64,000 bases of DNA from NCBI GenBank assembly GCA_948567375.1, contig OX419761.1:43748243-43812242 (forward strand), given 5' to 3'. The notes beneath the pieces are model-generated. The model was not told the DNA's origin. It saw only the letters and a program-made list of their open reading frames with translations, and did no database searches. Shown one piece after another: positions 1 to 13,079 of the stretch. The position numbers and the translations under genes were made by a program. Each line of letters starts with the position of its first letter. Within the stretch, counting starts at the first letter, position 1. The DNA is from Lunularia cruciata. Lineage: Eukaryota > Streptophyta > Marchantiopsida > Lunulariales > Lunulariaceae.

Positions 1-1409
1 AAATATCGTACAAAAGATAAGAATCATTTATATCATTCTGATATTATCTTAGCTCTATATGATTAGCACTCTTTGACTTATAACATTTAAATGAGAAAGG
101 CAACTGTGCCACTCGGAACGAGTTTAATGATTCTGCATTGTTTGAAGTTTATTTTCAAACAACCAAAATGTGCATATTAGTCCAATAATTGTCCTAGGTA
201 GTTAAGACCGACCGTTTCACCTAGCTACAAATAGATTTCCATGTCAAAAGATATAAGAACAAGAAATAATTTAAATTCGATTTAGTAATTATCTTAACTT
301 ATTTCTTGGTGAGAATGCTAGACATTTTGTAGAAATTACATTGTAGATAAACCCATACACCATGTTGACTTTTCACAGGATTTACGATTAAGTCAATCAT
401 CATCCTGAAGGAACTTCAAGCTCTCGAGCCAAAAGACACTAAAGGTTCTTACTTACTTCTATGATTTCGACAATCATCCTCGGCTGAGGGTGAGGATGTG
501 GGTTTTGTTGCTTTTCGATGCATCTCTACGTGGTCATATTTGCAATTGACAGGTGCAACCATTTGAAGCTTTTAAATAAGACGCAATCCTAGTTAAAGGC
601 ACATGACAGCATTCTTCACATCGTGATCGGTGCAAGAGAGAGTTTCACACTCGTGGACGGTAAGATGTCACCTGCTCCTTTACGGTTAACTGTGCAATCC
701 TCCAGAGACTTTACGCATTAATGGTAACCAATCCGTGTACTTTTGCCTAGACCAGTGCTCGAAGCCACTACCACTGAAACAATTCTAGCACGTCTTAGCT
801 GATTTTGAATTGGGTTGACCATTTCGACCAGGTCGCTTGCATTGACATCTTTATTGAGCAGCAAACTTTTGGAAGATCTTTGGAGGAAAATCGCCAATTT
901 ACCCGAACCTTGGCTTTAAATTATGACATAAGAAAGCGGCCTTATGAGCCACACAAATATTGGCAACAGCTCTGAACTCTACACATCGCGAAGCAAAGCA
1001 CAAACTAGCGTCTGAACTAGCTTGGTTCCGAAACTACTAAGGAAAATTGACAAGGCACGCCGTAAGCCATCTAGCGGAAATCCCCAGAATGCCTAGCTTG
1101 TAGTTTTGGCTGACTAAGCAATGACATGATTAGATCTCTTTGTGCCCATAAAGCAACAGGAGGGCTTGTCCTTGGAACATGGCGCAGAGAGATATTCGTT
1201 CGCATCTGTACATCTCGCACAGCGAAGTATCTGTTTCTAATGAATTACCAAATGTTATCATGTTACAAGGGAAATCTGATTAAGAGAAGGGCGAGTAAAT
1301 CTCTGGATAGCCAGAAGAGCTCCTGACATACTCTCTCCATACATCCGTTATCGCACCAGACTTTTAGAAGTGCCGAGCTGGTGCTTATGAGAGTCGCAGC
1401 CAGTCACTA
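1..1409. other. No recognised gene; downstream flank of the BAG6-like gene
   Basis: I see no convincing coding exon, RNA gene or mobile element here. The part next to position 1410 should hold the 3' UTR and polyadenylation region of the minus-strand BAG6-like gene. I did not find a clear AATAAA-type signal that I would trust. Only short open frames without domain character are present. Confidence 0.4.
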
Positions 1410-4400
1410 TCACCCTCCATCTGGCTCCTTCGCCGTCTTCGACTGTTTGAAGACTCGGGCTGCGTTCGGGAATCGGGAGCCATCGCCAAAATCGGGGTCT
1501 GCTGCCACCCGTGCAGCAAGGTCATGGAACAGCACAGCCATGTATGCCTGCCAGACGCAGGATGCATCCATCCATCACCATACCCATATAGAAATGTACA
1601 GAACTATCCCTATTCACATACTACCTGACTTTCCTGAGAAGACCTTTGCGCTCATCTATATTATTGATATGTAATTCAGAAACTGTTTCTCAGAATGTGA
1701 GCGAACACGCCACCACTAGTTACGCACATCATGAACTCCGAACTGACCGCTATAACACGTATCTTACCTCTGCAAGCCCATCTGTCTCTGCAACCTGCTG
1801 GGCCAGTTCAGAAGCTTCTTCCTGCGGTGATCCATTGGTTCCAATAATCTGGGTTGCTACATTTTCTGCTACGCTCCTCAGCACTTCCTCAGGTGCACCA
1901 CCGTTCTCGAGCTTTTGCGCCGTCCCCTCCAAGTCTGTCTGCTTGATATTGACAGGCACAACACGGAAATTCGTATTTAGACGAAGTTCCGGTCCATGAA
2001 TACCAGATGGTTTATTCCAACATAGAACAACATGAAGCATTTCAAAGTATGTAGTGTACAGAATAGTCTAGCTTGAGAAAGAAGATAATAACTCAGCCAT
2101 GGTACCTACTCCGAATCAGTCTCCCTGTGACTTTTAACTGAATAAGTTGAAATCGTACAACTTTTGGTATAATATGTGTGAATAGATGCAATGATGTTCA
2201 GTAGATCAAGGACCGGGTGTCAACCTTTTGTCGTTTTGCTGCAGGTGAGCCACGCACATACACATCGCTAAATGGTCTTTGCGGGGCTGCAGACTGCTGC
2301 TGTTCCACATCAGCTGAAATAGTTTCGCTCCACTGAGCTGCCTCTTCCTGCCGACACACAGACTCATCTTGGTGAGATCATCAAATCACCAGTGGAAAAG
2401 AATCCGTCTAGATCAAATTTACATTAGGTCCTATAAACTCGATTGTCCAGGAGCACTTTCTTCAATTGCCTCATACCTACCAAAACTTGATTGCACAGAT
2501 TTACACCGAAATGTATTTGTTCTCGAAGCTGATAAGCTTCTGAGAAGATAAACAATTACCTTCGGCTCCTAACACCACCTCTAAGAGACTTAGCTTGTTC
2601 TTAGCATTTTCCTACTTGAGCAGTGATAAACAAATTATGCGTCACAATTTCTAGGCATATTCACTAAGAATTAGCTTACGAACCTCACTAAGAGCCTCTC
2701 TCCATCTCCCAGTATCATTGGTTTGGCCCGGGCTATCTCTGGCTGCACCATCATCACTGTGCGTCATTACATTTTGAGTGCTCGGGGCCTGTTGACCTGA
2801 GCTGGTATTTTGCCTACCACCAAACATTTGGGATATAACAGGTAGCATTTGCTGCATAGCCCCACCAAAATCAAAGCCCCCTTCGCCACTAAGCCCAGAG
2901 AAAGGCTGATCCGAATTCTGATTATCCTCATTTCGAGCACCAGTCATGACTTGTTGCATAAGATTCTCCATAAATGGACTCTGGACAATTTGGCCCATCA
3001 TACCCCTCAGCACACCCGAAGGAAATTGTGCCTGCCCAGAGTTACCTTCACCCGCTCCCCTTGACATCAACTGTCCCATGAGATCTCCCAAATTACCACC
3101 TTCTCCACTTTGCGAAGTTCCAAGATTACCAAGATTTCCCAGCAATGGAAGCAGACCTTGAGTTAATTGTCCTAGGGACTGCTCCATAGCGCTGCCATCA
3201 GAAGTATCATTAGGCCTGTCCACGCGTGACACAAGGCTTTGGAGGAGGTTTTGAGCTGCAGAAGGTGCTTGCATCTGCTCATTGCCTCTAGGAGCAGATT
3301 GCCCACTACCTGCAACAGCAGCAGGACCAGTACTAGAGAACTGAGCTTGTCGCGGCTGTCCTTGACCACGCCTCCGGGCCTGCAAGCGAAAAAGTTCAAT
3401 CAACTACGTTTATTCATCACAAACAGTGTGTTGATGCATTCCCTGTCGCATAAATAGTGAACGTGATGTAGAGATGTCTGTCGTTCACATTTCAGCTCCA
3501 GCTACTCAGTCGAGACTTAAGAACAGCAGAAACGAACAAATACCAACTATGAGATAGCCTACACAAGTCCAAACTGCTTACAGTGGAATTATTTTCGTTA
3601 GTGAAATCTTGACAGAATCTGACACACCTTAGAGATGATAGTTAGACCATGCCAATCTTGGCGCATGTTTGACTTACAACACTCAAAATGGCCAAAAGCT
3701 TACCCTGGAAGGAAGTGGTTGTAGACCTCCGAGGCCCAAACCAAGAGGAGGGTTGGCTGTTCTATCTTCAGCTCGCACTTGTGCCTGATCATCTCTCGAT
3801 TCAGGAGGGCTCTCCCGTTCGTTTTCTCGACTGCCCTCGGGTAAATTTCGACCACAATTCGGTTCTATGCTATTCCGGCCACGCGACTCTGAAGCACTGT
3901 CACTCCCATGTGCCACATCCATCTTTTCACCTGTTTGCACATCTGTCCCTATCCCAGAACCATCCACTTGGCCTGGAGGAAGGACTTGACTTCCGTCTCC
4001 TTCAGCATGAAGGTTGCTAGGCTGTGCCCCATCTGTGCGTGCATTTGAAGCTCTTGCACTACCAGATTCAGGCACTGTACTTCGATGGGTTACTGAGGGC
4101 TGCCCATTCACCTGTACAGCCACATCCGATCAATTGAATTAAACTTCTAAATTGTCTACACCGAATGTAAGTGGAAGAAGCAATAATCCAAGATCTGTAG
4201 GCACCTGTTCAACATGAGCTTCCTCTTCTGGTGAGCGAGAATGTAGAATAGCAGCAACCATCTGGTTCAGCAGTGGACCCAGAGAATCTGCAATTTCATG
4301 CACATCTTGTTGGGAGACACCTGAGCCACGAACTAAATTATCGGTAATTGCCCTTAACTCAGCATTCATCTCCCGTTGATTTTCCAACTGTGGAGAAGAG

Positions 4401-7400
4401 TTGGTGTTCATGGGAGGTGATCCTTCACCATTCAAGCCTGCGCGTTCATAAAACAATTTGCCACAAAATGTTAACTAGAAACACGCTAACAAATTCATAA
4501 TGAATAAAGAGAAAATCTAACGCAAGGTTGTACCTGTCTGACCGCCAACATCAGGGGTTTGACCTTCCCCGTTCTGTGGTTGTCCCAGCTCGCCACCTGA
4601 CTGCATATACAGTTGTGGGAATCCTGCGTCGAGAGCTTGTATGAAAGGAGCCCATGACTGAATATGCATTTGGGGCCTGGTCTGAGGTATGGCTGGCGGT
4701 AAACTGACAATAGTTTCTTGACCAGCAACATTAGCTCCAACCGTGGAAGTACCAGGGCTTGCCGACTGAGAATTGGCTCTGTCTCTTTCTCTCTGCTGAT
4801 GAGCTTCAACCTCTTGCTGGTACCTGGTGAGAAGGGCAGTGGCATTGGCATCGTTCGCCGCGTTACCTGCATGTGGGGCACCAGTAGTTCGACTTCTCAC
4901 AGGAACCACTCTCATGGCACCAGTTTCGGTAAACGTCATTATAGCACCTTGAACTGGACCTTGTGCAGCAGTTTGGGAGTTCGTCTCAGCATTCTCTTGC
5001 TGCCCAGAATTCGCAGCTTCTGCACGTTCAATAATCTGTCGAACGGTGAGTCCATGCTCCGAGTTAAGAGCATCCGCGCGCTCCATAACTTGTCGTACTG
5101 TGAGAGCTGGACCTCCAGATGTCCCACCGGCAACTGCTCGAGGAGGTGGCCGCTGAGAGGAAGAAGGAGAAGGAGAAGGAGAGGGAGCACCAGAAGGAAG
5201 CCTTAAGTCACTGGTGTGGATATGTATGTTAATACTTCTGGGTCCTAAAGTGGGACCCACAATACCACCACTTGGTTGAGAAGTTCCAGCAGGCAATGCA
5301 CCCAACGCCACACCTGTCTGCAGAGGTACGGACTGCAGTACGAGACCCTAAGTAAGCACTCCCCTTGCTGTAGGAATCTCATGCGCAGACAGCTAGCCCA
5401 ACCCACAGCAGAGATCAATGAGCGATAAAACCAGCATGAAAGTGTTCGTACCTGTACCATCATCGGGTTAGGACCAGATGGAGAGATGAAAACTGCGGGG
5501 CCAGCATTCACAACCGACTCCATCTACACAACCCATCACGAATCATTTTTTATTATTATTCAAGTATTGAAGCTTCTAAACAAAGCAAGTAAGCGCGAAC
5601 ATGCATGCTGATTTTCGTCTAAGTAATCACAATAAACAATCTTGAACCATCAATACAATAAGTCCGCTACACAGTTTTTAAGTACCAAAATTGAGAAGAA
5701 ACGATCCAAAACGCAATTTCAAGCTTACTGGCGATTGACCCATGCGCATTGTTAAAGTTGTGCGGCCCAGCTCCAAAAGCAGTGCTCCAAGGTTCTGCAT
5801 CATATGCCCATCTCGCACAGCAGCCGTCTGGACTTCTGCTCGAGCTGCCGGATCAAGCAGATTTGGCTCGTTTTCCAACTGTGTCGCTAGTCGCTGGAAG
5901 TTTTGAGAAAAATAAAGTATACATCAGTAAAAAGATTCGACGACAATCCCTGGCTGTCAAATACCAACAACTTCAACAAGATCATTCCCTACTAACTAAA
6001 GCGGAAAATCAAGTCCCACATAAAAATTGAGGCCTGAGTGGATTGACAGATTCTGTCCCTGCCAGACGCAAGACTAGGACACAAATCTGTGAAGTGGTGT
6101 GGCAAGACATCCAAGAGTCACGTAGAGAGAACTTACTCCAAGCGCACTTCCAGCAAGGCCACTAAGAAGCGTTTGCACACGTTGAACAATAGCTCCAAGT
6201 GCTTGTGGTGGCGGTAAGCGCCTTGTAGGAGCGGGAGGTCCAGCAGATGCTCCGGTATCTGACCTCTCATTGTTGGAGGAAGGTAACGTTGCGGGTACCG
6301 AATGTCCTTCTGACTGAGCCGTTGGAGCAATGGCTGGTCTAGCAGGCACTGTTTGTGACACGGATGTCTGGCCCACACCAGTTTGAGCATGATCTGTGCC
6401 TTCATTTCCAGAGGTGCCTTCTACATTTTGGCCTGTCCCACCTTCTGACATAAACATAATACGAAGCTGGTTATGATGAAAACAAAATGGAAATTAATGT
6501 TTGTTCAGACACGTCAATTACCTTATTTTAGTCCGGGAATGGGAAACAAGACAATACGAAGACGCTAGCACAGGCGCAGAATCCACAATGAACACAACCC
6601 TTTGTATGTCTCACCAGTAATAGAAAACGATTGCTCCAATCGATCCAGATACTGGGACATAGTTGCCAAAGCGTCAGGAACTACCTGAAAAGAAAGAGGG
6701 TGATAAAATCGAATATAACTCCCGCATACCCATTAGTAACCTTAACAGCAAATAAATTCAAAAACAACAGAAGAAGATCCGCACTTCAAGCTGAATAAGC
6801 GAAGAAGCTACTCTTAACTGTGCATTACAGATTCTACTCGACAGAACATATAAAATAAACAGAGTCAAAGACACGCACCATAGGTTGCTGAATGATGCGA
6901 AAAGGTGAAGGAGCGTTGGAACCAGCCCCATTGAACATCCCCTGAGGTGACGATCCATATAATGCATCGATTTGCAGTGTCGCTTCCAGCTCTCGAGGCA
7001 TGCCATTCTCAAAACCAGGAGGAGTGCCTGTTTGAGCTCGAACATCAGTAGGCCCTGATCTTGGTTGCCCATCAGATCCAGTAGCTTGTGGTGCTCTTGT
7101 TGGCAACACGCCCTGGCAAGACAGGATCATCGTTAGCAATTGTGCTGATCTACTTTAGATGGGTTCCATGCCAACAATATACTGGAGGGAAAAGATCAAC
7201 TCTTAGAGCGAAGGAGAAATTATGTCCACCTGATCTTAGGCGACAAAGGTCTTTCTTCAAAAACAATATTGGAGACAAAGGTCTTTCTTCAAAAACAATA
7301 TTGGAGTAAGGGGAACAGAAGCCGTTCATGGATGGGTGATCGAGAATCTACTTTGGACCGGACTTGACGCATGCATATTAAAGCAAGAAGAAATGCAAGC

Positions 7401-10041
7401 ACGCCAGGGATGGTAATACAAGAAATGCAAGTAAGCTCGAAGAAATGCGAGCAAAAAAGCGAGATAAGTAAGCAAAGACAAGAGTGAAATCATTAGAGGA
7501 CAGAAGCAGAAAAGAAATACTTCTATGACTTCATACAACAGCAAAAACATGCAAGAACGAACTCGTGCGGAGTTCGATACGAAACAGAAACGAAAATTTG
7601 ATGGCTTCAGGAATCGCATACATATTCGGACATGAGAGCAGAAGCCGTTTGAAGAACGGGGGATCCAGAACTTATTACGTGCAAATGGAGTGCGGATAAA
7701 TAGATCTAATGCAACTAATAGATATCGCATACATAGTTTACAAAACCAGAGTCATTCAAGGAAAACGAGGGATACTTGTCAAGCAAATAAGCACAAAGAA
7801 AAGGGAAAAATAAAGAGAACTCAACGAAAAATAGGGAAAATGGTGGATTCAAAAATTAATTATCAACAAATCCTCTCGGAACTCTTCGACGTGTCAATTG
7901 TCCAGCTTAAGAAGTTTACGAGCACTTACAACTGTCACTGTACCTCCGTTTCCAGTGCCTGCAGTGGCGGGTACTGCATTACTGATCCCTACGGAATTGA
8001 GAACTGCTGAGATGATCTGCACGCCATGAAATATGACCTCCGGTAAGACGACCACTAGATAGTGCCTATTCTCTCGACTAACCTGGCCGGTGTGACAATC
8101 TCTGCTTGACTAACATACCGGTGCATGGGATCATCTACGTCCGTAAGGCAGTAACTAGAAGTCAGTTTTGTAATCAACTTCCTGAACTTTCATGATTACA
8201 GAAACAGTTTTGACACACGTTCAGAACATGTGATCATTCGCAAGTGCATACTTAACTCGTGCAGCACAACCTCAGAGCTACTCGCATTCATCTATGCTGG
8301 AAATAACCAGCTTGATAACGTTGGCATAAACTATCAGTACCTGTCTGAACATTTCCATATAAACTGCCATTTCAAGAGTTCCTATAACTGCTTTCACAGA
8401 CAACGTACCCGATTCAAGTCAGGTATGCCTCCTTCTCCAGTATCTGGTATGTTGATTGTTCCCATGAGCAAACTGTGCGACACATGACCTGACCTATTTC
8501 GTGGTGAGACAATAACCATGTCCGAAGGTCCAGATGCACCAGCTCCCGCTTCTTGACCTGTACATTCAGAAAGTGAGAAAATTTTCTGACAGGATCTATC
8601 TGTACAGAGAGACAAGCAAGATTTAACTAATACGAAGAATGTAGACAAGAAAACGAATAATATAAACAGCTTCATTGACATTCCAATGCATGTCTGCAGA
8701 GCAGAGCCAACGCTCGAATGTGCTTTTCATTGTGACTAGAAACGTCTGTCTGAGAGAGTAATTTCCGTCAGAATTATGTGGTCGCCAAAACTGGGCCGTT
8801 AATAGAGATAAGCTCAACAATTCTTCTAGGAACGAGAAGTTCTGCCCGCGTTTCAAGTGGAATCTTTAAAGCTACCAAGGGAACAGACAGACACATCTAA
8901 CTTTAAACCACTCTCTTTTAGGAAGAAATTGTAGGTTCCTCACCAGTGGATATAGGTGGAGGTTGTGGCGGTTGCCTTGCAACCAAATGGAGTGTATGCC
9001 CATCCTCAACATCTATGGCGTGGGTTTTAAAGAAAATAGCTTTGCAAAATGTAACGAAGATATGAGATCTCATTCAAGAACTCTAGCTTACCGACCACAA
9101 TTATAAATTATTATACTGGATCTTTGGCAAACAATCACGAGGAAGAGACAGAAGTTGGTATTCGAATCCCAGCCAAGCTAACAGAAATCAAAGCCAGGTA
9201 GAAAAACGGATATCGAAGCTATAATATCTGTCAAATTCACGAGCTTGGCGTAAACTCAAAATTAATTCCAACGGTCACTTGCATTCTGACTCTTTTCGAC
9301 CTAACCATACCTTCAATAGAAAGGGTCTGAGTCTTGACGAGAACACCTTCGAGCTCTAAAACGACAATAAGCTATCATTGTCACTAATTAAAGAGAAAGA
9401 TAAAGCCAAAAGCGAGAGACAGGACCAACTCCATGAGTGGATACTGTAAGCAGAGAGAACTTGATCATCTTTCAAAACCTTGCCCCGGCAAATCAGTCGC
9501 TGGTTCTCCACTGGCACGCCAACAACATTGGCTATCTGATCCTTCAACGCTGGCACAGGTGTCTGGACATCAAAACCACAGTCCAACGGTACAAGCTAAG
9601 TCATGTCCGATCGTTTTCAACTGAACCACATAATGGACAAATCATGAACCCTACTAAACATCGGGAGAAACTTAGGGAGTAAATCTTTGCCTTTGGAGCC
9701 AACATCGTACATCTTACAATCTTGAAAGCTGCAGATGGTATGTCTTGAGTCATACAACAAAGTGCAACGGGGATTGCACGCCAGGCTGAACGAGGTTTAA
9801 CTAATAATATCCAAACCCCGAGCATGCCCAAAGTAAACCAGCCACCGCCAAAATGCTAAGCACGTGGTGTCTACAGAACCGAAACTTTAAAAGTAAGACC
9901 GTCAGGTGGTACTCTCCGTACATTCTTCTCAACTCGAAGGGTGTAGCTCTGGGCATCAAGTGTTTTGATTTTTATCTCGACTGTTGTTCCTCCGTCTCCC
10001 GCAGTGCTTGCATTCTCAGCACTGCTTTGGCCTATGTCCAT
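1410..10041 (-). CDS. BAG6: BAG6/Scythe-like ubiquitin-like domain protein, 17 coding exons
   Basis: Spliced minus-strand gene, 1322 codons plus stop. Exons in order: 10041-9922, 9562-9445, 9012-8944, 8557-8409, 8016-7930, 7112-6879, 6684-6615, 6444-6137, 5893-5729, 5523-5452, 5317-4534, 4437-4205, 4111-3704, 3379-2680, 2367-2225, 1938-1768, 1547-1410; all junctions are GT/AG and phases agree. Seen: an N-terminal ubiquitin-like fold (about residues 20-95, VEIKIKTLDAQ to EDGHTLHLVARQ), long Pro/Gln/Ser/Gly-rich middle, a Gly/Leu/Met-rich segment in exon 14, then PFSDVYVRGSP followed by AAKRQK (residues about 1215-1220, nuclear-localisation-like), then a C-terminal module with DPDF and RFPNAARVF. 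This order (UBL, NLS, BAG-similar domain at the extreme C terminus) matches animal BAG6, a chaperone holdase for mislocalised and tail-anchored proteins that feeds the proteasome. Length is near the human protein (1132 aa). The function in this plant is inferred from the family. The least certain junction is the weak donor AAAAG/GTTGAC at 2225. The start is the first ATG of the UBL exon, just after an AG acceptor, so a 5' UTR intron is likely. Confidence 0.85.
2198..2224 (-). other. Possible alternative BAG6 3' end by intron retention
   Basis: If the weak donor after exon 15 (ends 2225) is not used, the frame reads nine more codons and meets TGA at 2200-2198. The product would keep the AAKRQK nuclear signal but lack the last two exons and the BAG-similar domain. 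The frame and stop are seen; use of this isoform is inference. Confidence 0.35.
7242..7305. repeat. 32-bp perfect tandem duplication in BAG6 intron
   Basis: Two perfect adjacent copies of a 32-bp unit (7242-7273 and 7274-7305) starting gacaaaggtctttcttc, just outside the dispersed-repeat segment that begins at about 7306. It lies in the intron between exons 5 and 6. Confidence 0.9.
7306..7626 (-). repeat. Dispersed repeat family R1, right-half copy in BAG6 intron
   Basis: Read on the minus strand this intronic stretch resembles 33,780-34,232 and 45,290-45,680 (plus strand): recurrent ttacttgcatttc and atatgcatg blocks, ending in a gaacggcttctgctccc-type terminus (reverse complement ggggaacagaagccgttc at 7314). 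A second terminus-like motif, gagcagaagccgtttgaag, begins near 7630, so two pieces may abut. No coding capacity is visible. Confidence 0.5.
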
Positions 10042-10544
10042 GCTGAAAACTGTTCACGTGTTAGGTCTTAGTGGCCCACATGCCTTCAAGAGTTCAGAAG
10101 AGTTGGAGCAGTACAAGAGGAGGAAATAAAAGATAAAAACAACAATATTCATTGCTAAACAATGTTCAGCGGAAATTCCTGTGACTGTTCCCCCTTAGAC
10201 AATTGTGCTCTTAGAAATCTGGAATTGACTTTCAAGTTAAAATCTGAACGTGAATTGACGTAAAAGAAGTTACAAGCGGGAAAAAATTATAGAGCACAGC
10301 ATTACTACACAGTTCGGATGAAAGGATACTGAGCTGAGACTTCTGACATGGATCAGGACCAATGACAAGAAAAGGGGACGCAGTGCCGCATATCTTTACG
10401 GCAAAAGGATGAGGCTGAATGACAAGTATTATTGGTGCAGTAAAAACTAGGTCATGATCCATATGTACGCTCTCGGTTCCACTGAGTCGGTTCTGGATCT
10501 TCCGCTCTTCGAACGGGCTTCTGCTCCCTTTTGTCAAAGACTGT

Positions 10545-11388
10545 AAAGGGGAACTTTACCGCAAAACTTAGCAACGTTGAGAATAAGTGCATATGAAATT
10601 TATGCATGACCGAATGCAAATCGAAATGAATTGAATCTAAGGATATGGAATGTAAGTGAATCTGACATTTCGAAGATAAGCAGAGGTAAGGATATAATTG
10701 AAGTGGCGAATTAGCTGGGCGAATGGCACAACCCCTCGTATTGAGTTTCTGTTCAAAAGCTCATGAGTGCCAAGGCAAATCGGTTGCTTCAGAAAGTAAC
10801 GCTTAAAAATGGTAGCAGTGAGAAGTAAGAAAAAGCTGGAACTTATGCAGAAACCAGCAATGCCATATAAGAGCATCTATAGAGAGCCAAAATGAATAAA
10901 TGGTCCCTGGTAATATGGAAGAAAATGGGCATTGAAAATGCAGAATAGAACCGTGTATAAGGATAAGGAAAGGATGCAGAATAGGAAGCACGAGTAAGGA
11001 CAGCATACGAGATGGACCTTGGCAATACCTGAAACAAAACATCGATTAGCATCGAAGCAAACAGAGCAGAATCGCGAGATGCCAATGAGAGAAAAGAAGG
11101 AAAAAAACAAGCATTAGCGAGGGATACATGTAGGGAAAAGATCGTGAAGAATAGGAAGAGCCGAGAATAGCATTAGAGGAGTGTGAGAGAACGAGAGACA
11201 TCGTCTGCGCGAGGTGATGCGAAGGGATGCGAAGGGAGAGGGGCTGTAAAACCTAGTAGGTCCCATGCAGGTAAACAGCAAGTATACGTATTATACAAAA
11301 TACAGAAGGTGTATTGCATAATAAACAAGACTTCCGTATTAAAAAATTAGTGAGAGTTTCGAGGGCTGTTGTTCCCCTTTACAGTATT
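10545..11388 (-). repeat. Dispersed repeat family R1, left-half copy
   Basis: On the minus strand this segment starts caacagccctcgaaactctcac and aligns by eye with 30,134-30,445 and 44,397-45,110 on the plus strand. Shared blocks include ttctgtattttgtataat, ttctcacactcctctaatgct and gattctgctctgtttgcttc. The outer ends carry short inverted copies of ctgtaaaggggaac (near 10,541 and 11,370-11,383), like terminal inverted repeats of a small DNA element. I found no clear target-site duplication. Confidence 0.55.
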
Positions 11389-11399
11389 AAGTAATCGAA

Positions 11400-12340
11400 T
11401 TCCCCTATACAGTAATGTAGTAGCATCCCCAAGTAGCAGCACTATTTACATGAGGTCTTGCCATTATGAAAGTGGGGGCTTGTTTGGGTATCAGCATAAA
11501 CGTGTGGCTGGTAGCGTAAGCGGAAGAGCTTGAATACAACCAAGCAGGGTCGCAAATAAATACATGGATGAACTGCGACACGAGGGGTGAAAGCCACATT
11601 GAAAGCACGACCATTACACAGCACATTTAGCCGATGTTATTAGTGGGTGACCAGACCGGATCTATACCTGAAGTATCAACTATTCTGTACTATAAAGTCG
11701 GCTACTAGTTTCATAGGAACTTTAGCACTTTAAAATTGCGCATGACATAAAGATCAATCGACCCAGATGAATGACGAACATAACGAGGTCAAAGTGAAAT
11801 ACTCAGAGCTGATGGCTCAAGAACACAATCAGTTCACTGGTGGAGAGCCAGCAAGTATAGGAAAGAGATACAGGGGTGCCGGAGTAAACCAGGGTGTTTT
11901 CACTATCCCAAAAATTTTCCGCACCTGAGTATCCAGTCGGTGAAGACTATTCGAATGGAATTCGCAAGCTCCAAACGAAGGGGCCGAAAGCTGAGACCTG
12001 AGGAGAGATTCCAAGCACTTGAGGGAGGAATCGCTTGCGGAATCCACCGGCACCAAAATCCCCAAGTCTGCAAGGTGCTGGAAAGTAACGGTCCAATCTC
12101 ACTCCAAGTGTGGCATAAAATAAAGACTAAGGAAGCAGAAACACATCAGTAAAACCTAATGATAGAAATCAACAGAATCGGCTGTGTTTCACATTACGGT
12201 TCCAATCATAACCGTAGAAAGGCAGAAGCCGATCACACCCCCACGCCATCTGACCTCCCAATCCCAAACATCTCTCCATTCGGCAACTACACCGTTCGAA
12301 CGTTCGGTTTTCACAAATTCTGTAGGTTGCATAGTGTCAA
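11400..12340. other. Non-coding stretch inside the presumed 5' UTR intron
   Basis: No recognisable gene. Only short open frames without domain features are seen. A cgtagaaaggcagaagccgatc stretch near 12,213 resembles the terminal motif of repeat family R1. Confidence 0.35.
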
Positions 12341-12345
12341 CTCAC

Positions 12346-12955
12346 CTCCAACTGCTCTAAGACAACGTCACAGCGATCTGCGAGCCGATATGTTTTTAAA
12401 CATCAACTTTGAACAACTCCAACCCTGCCCCTTCTCGCCAGACCGCTACAGGATAGATACATGTGCACATTCACTCGTTCTAAACTGCCTTCCCCCGATC
12501 TCAACGCCATGCGCCACCTCTTTCCGCACCTCTCATTTCTCTCTCCGTTTTCCTTTCTGTGTCTACAACAGTACGATCTCGTGCTCCACCATGTCCTTTC
12601 CCTTCGCCTTTCCTTTCGCTTCACTTCTCGTTCCCCTCACCGCCACGGATGAGCCGAATAATCCTCGCGGCTCCCCCTCACACCAGAATAGTGCTTCCAA
12701 CACCCGCGTCCTCGCCCCGCCGGATGCAACCAAAATTCTAACCGGCAGCAGGTGCCTTCCACTTCGTCCTCTCTCGTCCTCCTCCCCCCTCTCCTGCTCC
12801 TTCCTCTGCTCTCTCTGTCTCTCTCTCTCTTCTCTTTCCTCGATCTTTTGCTCTTTTCCTAGAATGTCCCCAATTCCGCACCACTTTCTCCAAAAGGGAT
12901 GGGGCAATTCTCAGGGACTGAGAACCACCGGGGGTGGGGTTTAAGCGCGTATTGA
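12346..12955 (-). promoter_or_regulatory. Candidate promoter and 5' UTR exon region of BAG6-like gene
   Basis: This stretch is visibly richer in GC than its neighbours and, on the minus strand, has long GA-rich runs (plus-strand ctctctctct near 12,811-12,840), typical of plant 5' UTR/core promoter DNA. It sits directly upstream of the BAG6-like gene, ends in a good donor at 12346/12345, and borders abruptly on AT-rich DNA at about 13.1 kb. The long open frames here on both strands look like composition artefacts. Confidence 0.45.
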
Positions 12956-13079
12956 AATATGACACGTGTAAATATTGCTCACTTGGAGTGCCTTCGTGTA
13001 TAGAGTGTCTGAGGTGAACCTCCCCTTCGGTCGCAATGACGCCGTCACCCTCACTTTCATCAGGATGATGACGACAGGA

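Larger units (their letters stand above)
10042..12346 (-). other. Probable 5' UTR intron of BAG6-like gene
   Basis: The ATG at 10041 is preceded on the minus strand by a short pyrimidine run and AG (ttttcag, then cATGG), as in a splice acceptor. A consensus donor (ggag/gtgagttgac) lies at 12346/12345 on the same strand. Together they suggest a roughly 2.3-kb first intron carrying dispersed-repeat copies. No transcript evidence is available, and other donors in 11.6-12.3 kb are possible. Confidence 0.4.

Noticed and set aside
2651-2679. Reading exon 14 of the BAG6-like gene through to the TAG near 2651 as its C terminus
   Set aside because: A strong donor (gtaagc) at 2679 joins in phase to the exon at 2367, and the downstream exons match the BAG6 C-terminal order.
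12159-12965. Long overlapping open frames on both strands (up to 261 codons)
   Set aside because: They arise from GA/CT-rich composition, encode low-complexity Ser/Pro/Arg/Glu text, and lie where the BAG6 5' UTR and promoter are expected.
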